Part shown: positions 25,945-34,941 of the stretch, piece after piece
Layout: the number at the start of each line of letters is the position of its first letter
Position numbering within the stretch: the stretch's first letter is position 1
Origin: Ectobacillus ponti
GTDB taxonomy: Bacteria; Bacillota; Bacilli; Bacillales; Bacillaceae_G
Assembly: GCF_024294785.1 (NCBI RefSeq)
Contig: NZ_JANCLT010000002.1
Span: forward strand, 1 to 64,000
Direction of reading: 5' to 3'
DNA: 64,000 nucleotides
The notes under the pieces: generated by a model
Told to the model about the DNA's origin: nothing
What the model saw: the letters and a program-made list of their open reading frames with translations, nothing else
Database searches by the model: none
Position numbers and translations under genes: made by a program

Positions 25945-26583
25945 TTGTTAGCATCATACCGAACTGTAAAGGGATACGGGGAGCATGAGATCTTAATTGA
26001 GAAATCCCGCTTCATCTGCTATGTCAGCCGGGCCGCCACGGAGGCAGAGGCACAGCAGTTTATTGCCGGCATCAAGAAGAAGCATTGGGATGCCACTCAC
26101 AATTGCTCCGCCTATCTGATTGGAGAGCATGACAACATTCAAAAAGCAAACGATGACGGCGAACCAAGCGGCACAGCCGGCGTCCCCATGCTGGAGGTGC
26201 TGAAAAAACGGGGTTTGAAGGATACAGTCGTTGTCGTAACCCGTTATTTCGGCGGCATTAAGCTCGGGGCAGGCGGCCTCATCCGCGCTTACAGCAGAAG
26301 CACAAGCGAGGGCTTAAACCACACAGGCGTGGTGGAGCGCAAGCTGATGCGGGTTATGCATACGAAAGTGGAATATACCCTGCTCGGCAAGCTGGAGAAC
26401 GAGCTGAGAGCCTCGCCTTACGCAGTAAAAGAAATCCATTACCTGGAGGACGTGACGGTGGACACCTACGTAGAAGAGCAGGAAACGGCAGCCTTTACTG
26501 AATGGATGGTCGAACTGACGAACGGACGCTGCGCCATTGCCGAAGGCGAAACGCTGTACCTGGAACAAAGCGTGCAGCAATAG
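25945..26583 (+). CDS. yvyE: YvyE/YigZ-family (IMPACT) protein
   Basis: 212 residues from a TTG at 25945, with AGGAG about 10 nt upstream. EILIEKSRFICYVSRAATEA, DDGEPSGTAGVPMLEVL and TRYFGGIKLGAGGLIRAYS form the highly conserved UPF0029 core (about 15-120). A C-terminal DUF1949-like half follows. Function is uncertain; relatives bind nucleotides or influence translation. Its link to tagO-region genes and degV matches B. subtilis. Confidence 0.92.
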   Translation: MLASYRTVKGYGEHEILIEKSRFICYVSRAATEAEAQQFIAGIKKKHWDATHNCSAYLIGEHDNIQKANDDGEPSGTAGVPMLEVLKKRGLKDTVVVVTRYFGGIKLGAGGLIRAYSRSTSEGLNHTGVVERKLMRVMHTKVEYTLLGKLENELRASPYAVKEIHYLEDVTVDTYVEEQETAAFTEWMVELTNGRCAIAEGETLYLEQSVQQ

Positions 26584-26612
26584 GCCGGATTAGGGAGTAA
26601 AGGAGATTTTGT

Positions 26613-27602
26613 ATGAGTCGTTATGATGATATTCAGCGCCGCCGCCTCATGAAACGGCGCCGGCGACGCACGCTGCTGGTCGCGCTCCTCCTGCTGCTGA
26701 TTGGCGGCATCGGCTATGGAGCCTATACCTCCTTCGATTTTCTCTCCTCGCTGACCAACATTTACAGCGGGGCACAGCGGGAGAAGTCCAAGCTTCGTAC
26801 GGAGAGTGTGGAAATTACGAAAAAGCCCTTCAGTGTTCTCATTATGGGTGTTGAAAACTACGCGGGCGGAGAAAAGGGACGGACGGATTCCATTATGTTT
26901 GCCGTCATCAATCCAACCACCAAGCAGGTCAAGCTGCTGAGCATTCCACGGGACACACGGGTGATGCTGCCCGGACGGACGGAGGCCAGCAAAATCAATG
27001 CCGCCCATGCCATCGGGGGCGAGAGCATGACCATCAATGCCGTTGAGGATTTGCTGAAGGTCCCGGTGGACCATTATGTGAAGCTTGACTTTGAGGGCTT
27101 CAAGCAGATTGTGGACGCAGTTGGCGGTGTGGAAGTAGACATTCCGTTTGACTTTGAGGAGCACTCCGATGTCGATTACGGCAAGATGATTTCCTTCAAG
27201 AAGGGACGGCATACTTTAAACGGAGAAGAGGCCTTGGCTTATGTGCGCATGCGCAAGCAGGACCCGCTGGGAGACCATGGCCGGACGCAGCGGCAGCGGC
27301 AAGTGCTGGCAGCCGTCGTGCATAAGATGAATTCCCCATCCGTCGTGCCGCGCATCAATAAAATTGCCAAGGCTGTCGGAAATGCTGTGAAAACAGATAT
27401 TCCGCTGACTGACGGTTTGGCGCTGTACAATAAGCTGTCCGGCTTGGATACGTCCGCCATGCAGACGGTCACGCTGGAAGGCGAGGACAAGCGGGTTGGC
27501 GGACTGTTCTACTTCCTGCCGTCAGCCGAAAGCCAGAAGAAGGTGCACGATGAGCTTTGGAGCGCCCTGGAAATGCCGGAGGCCGCTGCAACAAAGCCAT
27601 AA
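26613..27602 (+). CDS. tagV: LytR-CpsA-Psr family wall-polymer ligase
   Basis: 329 residues: a very basic N-terminus (RRRLMKRRRRR), one membrane anchor (about 22-48) and an extracellular LCP domain. The substrate-site residues appear in GRTDSIMFAVINP, LLSIPRDTRVML and the Arg pair in DHGRTQRQRQV. LCP enzymes attach wall teichoic acid or other polymers to peptidoglycan. Position beside yvyE and tagO matches B. subtilis yvhJ (tagV), the basis for the symbol; TagT/TagU-type cannot be excluded. Confidence 0.9.
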   Translation: MSRYDDIQRRRLMKRRRRRTLLVALLLLLIGGIGYGAYTSFDFLSSLTNIYSGAQREKSKLRTESVEITKKPFSVLIMGVENYAGGEKGRTDSIMFAVINPTTKQVKLLSIPRDTRVMLPGRTEASKINAAHAIGGESMTINAVEDLLKVPVDHYVKLDFEGFKQIVDAVGGVEVDIPFDFEEHSDVDYGKMISFKKGRHTLNGEEALAYVRMRKQDPLGDHGRTQRQRQVLAAVVHKMNSPSVVPRINKIAKAVGNAVKTDIPLTDGLALYNKLSGLDTSAMQTVTLEGEDKRVGGLFYFLPSAESQKKVHDELWSALEMPEAAATKP

Positions 27603-27623
27603 AAAGCGAAGCTGCCTGCTTCC

Positions 27624-27653
27624 AAGGGCTTGGGATTTCCCAAGCTCTTTTTT
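27624..27653 (+). terminator. Terminator between convergent LCP gene and tagO
   Basis: GCTTGGG-ATTT-CCCAAGC followed by TCTTTTTT on the plus strand. Its T-run ends exactly at the tagO stop codon of the other strand. Confidence 0.9.
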
Positions 27654-28738
27654 CATAGCCTTGTGCGCACTTTTTTCAAAAAGGTCAGCACCGGCTTGCG
27701 CTTGCGCCCAATGAGCCCGATGACCTCCGCCATGACTTCCAAGACAAACAGGAACACGAGAAACAGTACGATGGCCGAGCGGTAATTGTGATAGGGAAAG
27801 AAGTAGGCAAAAATTCCAAACAGCAGGCTCGCCCCGTACAGCACCAGCACAGCGTTGCGGTGGCTCAGGCCCAGATACAGCAAGCAATGGTGCAAGTGGA
27901 ACCGATCCGGGGCCATAATGCTTTGCTTGTTCAGCAGCCGGCGAACAATTGCGAAGAAGGTGTCGGACAGCGGAATGGCCAGAATGATGATGGGAATCAG
28001 CACGCTTGTAATGGTGATTCCTTTAAAGAAGCCGACAATGGACAAGAGGGAAATGGAATAGCCCAGGAACAGGGAGCCGATGTCGCCCATGAACAGCTTG
28101 GCCGGATGAAAATTGAACACGAGAAAACCCGTGCTGCTGCCAATCAAAAGCACGATATAGCCAATTAAGAAATATTGCTGCTGTGCGACCGCAATAAACA
28201 GCATGATCACCAGGGCAATGGTTGAGACTCCTGCTGCCAGTCCGTCAAGTCCATCAATCAGGTTAATGGAGTTGGTGACAAGCAGAATCCAGAGCAATGT
28301 AATGATGTAACTGGTTACATTCAGCTCTATCTGGCCATAGAATGGGAGCATGAACTTATTGATGGAAACACCTGAAGCGATCGGCAGCAGCGCTGCCACA
28401 ACCTGGCCCGCAAGCTTTTGCTTGGCTGACAGTGTGTATATGTCATCCAGCAAGCCGGTAAGCAGAATGACCAGTGAGCCGGCCATGATGCCGGAGATGC
28501 CCGGAAAGGAAAAGGGAAACAACAGCATGCCTGCCGCTGTTCCGGCAGCAATCGCCAAACCGCCCAGACGGGGCATGGCATGGGCGTGCACCTTTCTGCC
28601 GCCGGGCCGGTCAACAATCCCGAACCGGTAAGACAATTTTATAATGAACGGCGTCGCGAAGAACGCTGTGAAGAAGCAAACCAAGAAAGCCAGGATATAA
28701 TGGAAACTATTCACCGGGACACCTACTTTATCCAACAT
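27653..28738 (-). CDS. tagO: Undecaprenyl-phosphate GlcNAc-1-phosphate transferase TagO/WecA
   Basis: 361 residues, about eleven membrane segments. Loop motifs of the family are visible: GIVDRPGGRKVHAHAMPRLG, GLLDDIYTL (the Asp pair), NLIDGLDGLAAG, FMGDIGSLFLG and the histidine-rich DRFHLHHCLLYLG. Transfers GlcNAc-1-phosphate to the lipid carrier, the first step of wall teichoic or related polymer synthesis. ATG 28738 follows AAGG by 7 nt. The mnaA and ugd genes that follow upstream on the same strand supply sugar nucleotides. Confidence 0.94.
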   Translation of the reverse strand: MLDKVGVPVNSFHYILAFLVCFFTAFFATPFIIKLSYRFGIVDRPGGRKVHAHAMPRLGGLAIAAGTAAGMLLFPFSFPGISGIMAGSLVILLTGLLDDIYTLSAKQKLAGQVVAALLPIASGVSINKFMLPFYGQIELNVTSYIITLLWILLVTNSINLIDGLDGLAAGVSTIALVIMLFIAVAQQQYFLIGYIVLLIGSSTGFLVFNFHPAKLFMGDIGSLFLGYSISLLSIVGFFKGITITSVLIPIIILAIPLSDTFFAIVRRLLNKQSIMAPDRFHLHHCLLYLGLSHRNAVLVLYGASLLFGIFAYFFPYHNYRSAIVLFLVFLFVLEVMAEVIGLIGRKRKPVLTFLKKVRTRL

Positions 28739-28797
28739 ATAGATACCTTAGTATCTGCAGGATCGCCGATTTTATTCTCCGCGGCCATTTCGCACAC

Positions 28798-28836
28798 AAA
28801 AAAGAGGAGCTGATCTCAATGGATCAGCCCCCTCTT
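28798..28836 (-). terminator. Terminator of mnaA
   Basis: Minus-strand stem AAGAGGGGGCTGATC / GATCAGCTCCTCTT (one bulged base) with a 6-nt loop and a T-run; usable in both directions because A-rich sequence flanks both arms. Confidence 0.88.
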
Positions 28837-28842
28837 CTCTTT

Positions 28843-29961
28843 TTATTGACGGCCGAAATGCTTCAAAATGGCCTGCACAATGCGCTCAGATGCGTGCCCA
28901 TCGCCATATGGGTTGGACGCATGCGCCATGCGGGCATGCGCTTCCTGATCAGACAGCAGCTCATCAGCCAGTTCAAAGATGGTTTCCTCTTCTGTGCCGG
29001 CAAGCTTCAGGGTGCCTGCTTCGATGCCTTCCGGACGCTCAGTCGTGTCGCGCAGCACCAGCACCGGCACACCAAGAGACGGTGCTTCTTCCTGCACACC
29101 ACCGGAATCTGTCAAAATCAAATAGGAGCGGGACGCAAAGTTATGGAAATCGATAACATCCAGCGGCTCAATCAGATGGATGCGGCTGTCATCCCCTAAA
29201 ATGTCGCCGGCAATCTCCCGGACAACCGGGTTCATATGCACGGGATACACCACTTGGATATCTTCATATTTATCAACCAGACGCTTGATGGCCCGGAACA
29301 TATTGCGCATTGGCTCACCCAGGTTCTCACGGCGGTGCGCTGTCATCAGAACGAGGCGGCTGTTGCCCACCTTCTCCAGCACAGGATGCGCATACTCTTC
29401 TTTTACAGTTGTTTTCAACGCATCAATCGCTGTGTTGCCCGTGATGAAAATGGCTTCTTCCTTCTTATTTTCATTGCGCAGATTGTCCGCGGACTTGGAT
29501 GTCGGCGCGAAATGCAGGTCTGCCATAACCCCCGTCAGCTGGCGGTTCATCTCTTCCGGGAACGGGGAGTACTTGTTCCAGGTGCGAAGACCCGCTTCCA
29601 CGTGGCCAATCGGAATTTGGTTGTACAGTGCTGCCAAGCTTGCAATGAACGTGGTAGTCGTGTCGCCATGCACCAGCACGATATCCGGCTCCGCTTCCTT
29701 CATGACACCATCCAGGCCTTCCAGGCCGCGTGTTGTAATATCCAGCAGCGTCTGGCGGTCCTTCATAATATTCAGGTCATAGTCCGGTGTAATGCCGAAA
29801 ATATCAAGCACCTGATCAAGCATTTGCCGATGCTGTGCCGTAACCGTTACGATAGATTGAATATGCTCCGGATGCTTCTGCAGCTCCAGTACGAGCGGCG
29901 CCATTTTGATTGCTTCCGGACGTGTGCCGAAGATCGTCATCACTTTTATACGTTCAGTCAT
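28843..29961 (-). CDS. mnaA: UDP-N-acetylglucosamine 2-epimerase (non-hydrolysing)
   Basis: 372 residues from ATG 29961 (AAGGGGAAG upstream). Motifs: TIFGTRPEAIKMAPLVLEL at the N-terminus, VHGDTTTT, GHVEAGLRTW, MTAHRRENLG and TDSGGVQEEAPSLGVPVLV. Interconverts UDP-GlcNAc and UDP-ManNAc for the teichoic-acid linkage unit. The 73-codon extension upstream lacks a binding site and is not part of the family. Confidence 0.96.
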   Translation of the reverse strand: MTERIKVMTIFGTRPEAIKMAPLVLELQKHPEHIQSIVTVTAQHRQMLDQVLDIFGITPDYDLNIMKDRQTLLDITTRGLEGLDGVMKEAEPDIVLVHGDTTTTFIASLAALYNQIPIGHVEAGLRTWNKYSPFPEEMNRQLTGVMADLHFAPTSKSADNLRNENKKEEAIFITGNTAIDALKTTVKEEYAHPVLEKVGNSRLVLMTAHRRENLGEPMRNMFRAIKRLVDKYEDIQVVYPVHMNPVVREIAGDILGDDSRIHLIEPLDVIDFHNFASRSYLILTDSGGVQEEAPSLGVPVLVLRDTTERPEGIEAGTLKLAGTEEETIFELADELLSDQEAHARMAHASNPYGDGHASERIVQAILKHFGRQ

Positions 29962-30079
29962 TTCTGCTTCCCCTTTTCGGTTGTTTTCCTTATCTTGCAC
30001 TTGATTGCGATGCCTATGTATGCACTCGTCTATTATATACCAGTGCCGCGAAGGGAGAAACGTTTTCTCTGTGAAAATC

Positions 30080-30119
30080 GGAAAGCCCCTCTCTTTCATT
30101 ATGAAAAGAGAGGCTTTCC
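30080..30119 (-). terminator. Terminator of ugd
   Basis: GGAAAGCC arm (30080-30087) pairs with GGCTTTCC (30112-30119), with inner CTCTCTTT/AAAGAGAG; the minus strand then runs GATTTTC. It separates ugd from mnaA. Confidence 0.8.
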
Positions 30120-30131
30120 GTCCGGCCCTTC

Positions 30132-31451
30132 CTAGATCGACATTGTATGGCCCGCAACCGTCCGACGGCCAATGGAGCAATAGTACAGATCATGCCGCCC
30201 GGCCTCCTCAAGGCTGTAGCAGTTACGGCCGTCAAACACAAGCGGCTCCCTCATGAGCTCTGCATACTGAGACAGCGGCAGCTCCACAATCTCCGCCCAC
30301 TCGGTCACGATGAAAGCCACATCCGCCCCTTGCAATGCTTCCTGCAGGGACGAAGCATATTGCACCTGCTCCGGCAATACACGCCTTGCATTCTCAGCTG
30401 CCTCCGGGTCATAAGCAATCACATCAGCCCCTGCCTCAAGAAGCTGCTCCGCGATGGCCAGCGAAGGGGCTTCCCGCATATCATCAGTGTTCGGTTTAAA
30501 GGCCAAACCAAGCAGCGCGGCCCGTTTGCCCTTCAGCTCCAGCACTTCCTTCGCTTTTTTGACGAGAGAAGCCTGCTGCTTATTGTTCACCTCGATCACA
30601 GCCTTCAGCAGCTGGAAATCATGCTGCACATGGCCCGCAATTTGGACAAGGGCTTTTGTATCCTTCGGGAAGCAGGAGCCGCCGTAGCCGATGCCGGCCT
30701 TCAGGAACTGCGGGCCGATCCGTCTATCCAGCCCCATGCCAAAGGCAACCGACTCAATATCCGCATCCACCTTCTCACATATATTGGAAATCTCGTTAAT
30801 AAAGCTGATTTTTGCCGCCAAAAAAGCATTGGAGGCATACTTGATCATCTCGGCGCTCCGTATATCCGTGTGAAACAGCGGCAAGCCAAGCGGCGCATAC
30901 AGCTCCTCCAGCAGCCCGGCTGCCCGGTCGCAGGAGGTGCCGATGACAATCCGGTCACCGTTGAAAAAATCATGCACGCCAGTGCCCTCGCGCAGAAACT
31001 CCGGATTGGACACAACTGTAAATGCCGTTCCCCCACGCGCATAGGCTTGCAGCAGGCCTTGGATGTGATCATTCGTCCCGACCGGCACCGTGCTTTTCGT
31101 CACCACAACCGCATCATGGTCCATATAACGGCCGATGTCCCTGCACACCTGCTCAATATACGTTAAGTCCGCAGATCCGTCCGCTTTGGGCGGTGTTCCG
31201 ACCGCAATGAACACAAGCTCAGGCTCCCGATATGCCAGCTCCGCCTCATCCGTGAACAGCAGGCGGCCCTCCTGCCGGCATTCTTGCATCAGCTCCGCCA
31301 ATCCCGGCTCATAGATGGGCACTTCGCCGCGTTGCAGCAGCGCGGCTTTCCGCGGATCCACATCATAGCCGATCACCGTGTGGCCGATTTTCGCCAGCCC
31401 GACAGCCGTCACAAGACCCACGTACCCCGTCCCGATTACTGTAACCTTCAT
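30132..31451 (-). CDS. ugd: UDP-glucose 6-dehydrogenase
   Basis: 439 residues from ATG 31451 (AAAGGAG 7 nt upstream). N-terminal NAD site VIGTGYVGLVTAVGLA, STVPVGTN segment, catalytic Cys in GIGYGGSCFPKDTKAL, and C-terminal LGLAFKPNTDDMREAPS. Makes UDP-glucuronate for teichuronic acid or other acidic polysaccharide (TuaD-type). The neighbouring teichuronic operon genes of B. subtilis are not in the window. Confidence 0.95.
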   Translation of the reverse strand: MKVTVIGTGYVGLVTAVGLAKIGHTVIGYDVDPRKAALLQRGEVPIYEPGLAELMQECRQEGRLLFTDEAELAYREPELVFIAVGTPPKADGSADLTYIEQVCRDIGRYMDHDAVVVTKSTVPVGTNDHIQGLLQAYARGGTAFTVVSNPEFLREGTGVHDFFNGDRIVIGTSCDRAAGLLEELYAPLGLPLFHTDIRSAEMIKYASNAFLAAKISFINEISNICEKVDADIESVAFGMGLDRRIGPQFLKAGIGYGGSCFPKDTKALVQIAGHVQHDFQLLKAVIEVNNKQQASLVKKAKEVLELKGKRAALLGLAFKPNTDDMREAPSLAIAEQLLEAGADVIAYDPEAAENARRVLPEQVQYASSLQEALQGADVAFIVTEWAEIVELPLSQYAELMREPLVFDGRNCYSLEEAGRHDLYYCSIGRRTVAGHTMSI

Positions 31452-31579
31452 GCTTCCACTCCTTTGTAAGAACGCGTTTGCCCTTACTGTAGCGAATCCA
31501 CTCCAAGCATTCAACTGTTCTGCCTGAAGGTCCGAAAGGAGATTGAAAAAATATCATGGCAAATGTCGAATGGATTTTC

Positions 31580-31629
31580 TTGTCAAACCCTCCCCGGTCA
31601 GCTAACTTAAAACTAACACCATTAGTTTT
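31580..31629 (+). promoter_or_regulatory. Promoter and operator-like palindrome of the MBL-tetR operon
   Basis: TTGTCA (31580-31585), 17 bp, TAACTT (31603-31608). Immediately downstream is AAAACTAA (31609-31616), CACCA, TTAGTTTT (31622-31629), a perfect 8-bp inverted repeat across the expected transcript start. The second gene of the operon is a TetR-family repressor, so autoregulation is likely. Confidence 0.6.
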
Positions 31630-31651
31630 TTTGAAAAGGAGGCCTTCTTCC

Positions 31652-32344
31652 ATGCGTGTCATTCATTCGGAACACCTGTATCAGCTTACGTTGTTTCCTC
31701 GCTTGTTTCCGGTTAACTGCTACTTTGTTGAAGAGCAGGAAGGACTCACGCTCATTGATGCCGCCCTTGGGCTGGCGGCAAAGGATATTCTGCAGGCTGC
31801 AGCGCGTATCGGAAAGCCCATCATCCGCATTCTGCTGACACATGCCCATGATGACCATGTCGGGGCGCTCGATGCAGTGAAAGCGGCATTTCCACAGGCG
31901 CCGCTGCTGATGTCAGCCCGCGATGCCCAGATCATGAACGGCGATAAATCCCTGCTGCCGCACGAAGACCAGACACCCATTAAGGGCGGGGTGTCAGAAA
32001 AGGTGAAAACAAGGCCGGACGGCACCCTGCAGGAGGGCGATATGGCTGGCTCGCTGCGCGTAATGGAAACACCCGGGCATACACCCGGTTCACTTTCCTT
32101 TTTGGATATCCGCACGAACACCCTCATTGTTGGAGACGCCCTGCAGACGCGCGGCGGCCTGGCTGTCGCCGGGCAAGTGCGTCCCTTGTTCCCCTTCCCG
32201 GCTTGGGGCACATGGAGCAAGACCACAGCCCTGCAAAGCGCCCAAAAAATTGCAGAGCTGCAGCCGGCTGTTCTCGCTGTCGGGCACGGAGAATTGCTGC
32301 GCGCACCGGCATTGGAAATTAAGCAGGCCATTGCCCGCGGATAA
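31652..32344 (+). CDS. MBL-fold metallohydrolase
   Basis: 230 residues from ATG 31652 (GGAGG 9 nt upstream). The metal-binding HAHDDH in LLTHAHDDHVGAL, then METPGHTPGS, VGDALQT and the late His in AVGHGELL give the full glyoxalase II-like site. Cytoplasmic, no signal. Followed after 12 bp by a TetR-family gene and preceded by a palindromic operator; the substrate is unknown but the pairing suggests inducible detoxification. Confidence 0.88.
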   Translation: MRVIHSEHLYQLTLFPRLFPVNCYFVEEQEGLTLIDAALGLAAKDILQAAARIGKPIIRILLTHAHDDHVGALDAVKAAFPQAPLLMSARDAQIMNGDKSLLPHEDQTPIKGGVSEKVKTRPDGTLQEGDMAGSLRVMETPGHTPGSLSFLDIRTNTLIVGDALQTRGGLAVAGQVRPLFPFPAWGTWSKTTALQSAQKIAELQPAVLAVGHGELLRAPALEIKQAIARG

Positions 32345-32355
32345 GGGGGAAGCGT

Positions 32356-32901
32356 ATGCCGCGAATGGGATTAGATGAAGAAATGATTCTAAGCGCTGCT
32401 GCGGAGCTGGCGGACCGACACGGACTGGACGGCGTGACGCTGGCAGCGCTGGCCAGGCAGCTGAACGTCCGGCCCCCTTCCCTCTATAATCACATAGACG
32501 GATTGCCGGCCCTCCGGCAGCAGCTGGCGGCATATGGGCTGGAGCAGCTGCACAGAGCCATGCTGGAAGCATCCAACAGACACAGCGGAAAGGAAGCCGT
32601 CCTGCAGGCCGGCATGGCATATGCCGCCTTCGTCCGGCAGCACCCGGGTGTATATGAGGCAACGCTGCGGGCAACCGGCATGCCGGCCGCCGGGCAAAGC
32701 ATCGTGGATTTGGCCGTCCGCCTGCTGGCAGACTTCGAGCTGGAGGAGCGGCATGTCATTCATGCCGTTCGCGGCTTGCGCAGCCTGCTGCACGGATTCG
32801 CCTCTCTTGAACAGGGCGGTGGCTTTCGCATGGAGATTGCCCCGACCGAAAGCCTGCGCTGGATTCTGGAGGCATATTTGGCCGGGCTGGCAAAAGCCTG
32901 A
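32356..32901 (+). CDS. TetR-family regulator, WHG-type C-terminus
   Basis: 181 residues. The N-terminal helix-turn-helix includes DGVTLAALARQLNVRPPSLYNHIDG. The C-terminal region (AVRGLRSLLHGFASLEQGGGF) is the pattern of TetR members with a WHG domain. Probable repressor of its own operon through the 31609-31629 palindrome. Confidence 0.88.
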   Translation: MPRMGLDEEMILSAAAELADRHGLDGVTLAALARQLNVRPPSLYNHIDGLPALRQQLAAYGLEQLHRAMLEASNRHSGKEAVLQAGMAYAAFVRQHPGVYEATLRATGMPAAGQSIVDLAVRLLADFELEERHVIHAVRGLRSLLHGFASLEQGGGFRMEIAPTESLRWILEAYLAGLAKA

Positions 32902-32926
32902 CAAAGTCAAGCAGGCCCGGATAGCT

Positions 32927-32966
32927 GAAGGGGGCTGGCCCGCATTACACGGATCAGCCCCTCTTC
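32927..32966. terminator. Bidirectional terminator-like hairpin
   Basis: GAAGGGGGCTG (32927-32937) pairs with CAGCCCCTCTTC (32955-32966) between the tetR gene and the convergent CoA-transferase gene. T-runs are poor on both sides. Confidence 0.55.
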
Positions 32967-32970
32967 ATTC

Positions 32971-34272
32971 CTAGATGAGATATCCCAGCTTCTTGGCATC
33001 AAATGTCAGCTCAGACCGGAATTTCGGGTCCGCAATCGCAATCAGCGCCTCCGTCCGCTGCCGGATGCTGCGCCCACGCAGCGCCGCCACCCCGAACTCC
33101 GTGACCACATAGTCCACATCGTTTTTCGAGGTTGTGATGGCGGAGCCCATGGACAAGCGCGGCCGGATGCGGGAAATCTCTCCGTTCTTTGTTGTCGCGT
33201 GCATGCAAATGAAGCCTTTGCCATACTTGGCAAAGCGGGCGCCGCGGGCAAAATCCGCCTGGCCGCCGGAGGAGCTGTAATAGCGACCGCCCACGGTTTC
33301 CGAGGCGCATTGCCCCAAGAAGTCCACCTCGGTTGTCGCGTTGATGGACACCATCCGGTCCTCCTTCGCAATCTCGCGCGGGTCATTGACAATATGCACC
33401 GGCAGCAGCTCGACACCGGCATTCTCATGAATGAAATCATAGAGCCGCTGCGTCCCCAATGCGAACGTGCCCACCATTTTTCCATGATACGTGTTCTTTG
33501 CCAGCCCTGTAATGACCCCCGCCTCCACCAAATCAATCATGCCGTCTGTCAGCAGCTCTGTATGAATGCCCAAGTCCCGCAGATGCATCAGCTTTGGCAA
33601 AATCGCATTCGGAATGCCGCCGATGCCCACCTGCAGCGTGCTTTCATGCTCGATGCGCTCCGCGACAAAATCGGCTATCCGCTCATCTGTCGCGGACGGC
33701 ACAATCGGTTTTGCTTCATACAGCGGCATATCATGCTCGATATAGCCGAGAATCTGGCTGATATGCACCTGATTCTCCCCTTGTGTCCGCGGCATATGCG
33801 CATTGACCTCCAGGAAAAACGGCACTTCCCCAATAAAGGACGCCACGTAGTCGGCCTGCGTGCCGAGGGAAAAATAGCCGTGTTCATCCATCGGCGCCGC
33901 TCTGGCAATGACGATGGACGCCTTCGTGGTCTCCCGCAGCAGCCGCGGCACTTCATGGAAGTGGTTCGGCACAAGCTCGCACTTCCCTTCCCAGAACGCC
34001 TGCCGCGTGGCACCGCTCAGAAAATAGGCAACATGCTGCAGCTGTCCCGGATACGCCCCCATGATGTACGGCCTTGTCTTCATCGCATGCATTTGATGAA
34101 TGCGCACGCCCCGAAACCGGCCGGCATGCTCCTCCAGCGCATCCAACAGCCGCACCGGCTCCCCATTGCCAAGCGGCACAATCACATCATCGCCGTCCTG
34201 AATATACGCCAAAAACTCTTCCACCGTTCTGCGTTTGTCTGCAGTCAGCATCCTCTCAATCCCACCTCTCAT
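32971..34272 (-). CDS. Acetyl-CoA hydrolase/CoA-transferase family protein
   Basis: 433 residues. The family of acetate or 4-hydroxybutyrate CoA-transferases is indicated by the N-terminal VIVPLGNGEPVRLLDALEEH, IGGIPNAILPKL, the catalytic-Glu region INATTEVDFLGQCASE and the C-terminal VTEFGVAALRGRSIRQR. ATG 34272 is preferred because GGAGG lies 8 nt upstream; ATG 34287 (Met-Glu-Ala) overlaps that site. Moves CoA between acetyl-CoA and another carboxylate. Stands alone; the natural acceptor is unknown. Confidence 0.9.
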   Translation of the reverse strand: MRGGIERMLTADKRRTVEEFLAYIQDGDDVIVPLGNGEPVRLLDALEEHAGRFRGVRIHQMHAMKTRPYIMGAYPGQLQHVAYFLSGATRQAFWEGKCELVPNHFHEVPRLLRETTKASIVIARAAPMDEHGYFSLGTQADYVASFIGEVPFFLEVNAHMPRTQGENQVHISQILGYIEHDMPLYEAKPIVPSATDERIADFVAERIEHESTLQVGIGGIPNAILPKLMHLRDLGIHTELLTDGMIDLVEAGVITGLAKNTYHGKMVGTFALGTQRLYDFIHENAGVELLPVHIVNDPREIAKEDRMVSINATTEVDFLGQCASETVGGRYYSSSGGQADFARGARFAKYGKGFICMHATTKNGEISRIRPRLSMGSAITTSKNDVDYVVTEFGVAALRGRSIRQRTEALIAIADPKFRSELTFDAKKLGYLI

Positions 34273-34442
34273 CAGCTCTGCCTCCATATGTATGCAGCCG
34301 TCTCCGCTGTGACACTCTCTGTGCTGTGATACCCTGATTTTACCATGGGAGCATCGTTCCAGGAGAGACTTTTCATGACGGAATTCTGTCGATGATGGAA
34401 GCCATGCTGCTTCGGGCCATCTACACCGCCATCAATCCGGCT

Positions 34443-34940
34443 TCAGGCGATATTCTTATAATAAAACACCGTCGCATGAAGTGCTCCGTCCGCCGATTGT
34501 GCGTAGCCCGGAATCTCCCCGGCTTCCACGAAACCCAGAGATTGATACAGGGAATTGGACGGATCCCCTTTTCTCGTATCGAGCACCAGCAGTGACCGTC
34601 CCTCCTGCTTCGCACGCTTCTCCACCGCCCGCATCAGCGCACGACCAATGCCGCGCTGCCGGAAATCCGGATGCGTCATCAGCTTGGCGATTTCCGCGCG
34701 GTGGCTGCCGTTTTGCTTCAGGCATAAGTGCAGCTGCACGCTGCCGACCACTCTTCCCTCCAGCACAGCCACGTATACAGCGACGCCGGGTGCCGGCACT
34801 TCCTCCCAGTACCTTTCAGCCGCCGCCCCTGACAGCGGCGGCAAAAAGCCGATGGAGGCCCCATCCTCCACCACCCGCACCAGCAGCTCTGCCAGGCTGT
34901 CTCTATACCCCCCGATTGTCTGCAATTCGATTATGTCCAT
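34443..34940 (-). CDS. GNAT-family N-acetyltransferase
   Basis: 165 residues. The acetyl-CoA site reads MTHPDFRQRGIGRALMRAV and the C-terminal strand pattern LLVLDTRKGDPSNSLYQSLGF is typical. ATG 34940 sits one base after the stop of the nucleotidyltransferase-like gene (TGACATG), with GGTGG inside that gene's end as binding site, so translation is coupled. Substrate unknown; operon context suggests a small amine or drug. Confidence 0.88.
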   Translation of the reverse strand: MDIIELQTIGGYRDSLAELLVRVVEDGASIGFLPPLSGAAAERYWEEVPAPGVAVYVAVLEGRVVGSVQLHLCLKQNGSHRAEIAKLMTHPDFRQRGIGRALMRAVEKRAKQEGRSLLVLDTRKGDPSNSLYQSLGFVEAGEIPGYAQSADGALHATVFYYKNIA

Positions 34941-34941
34941 G

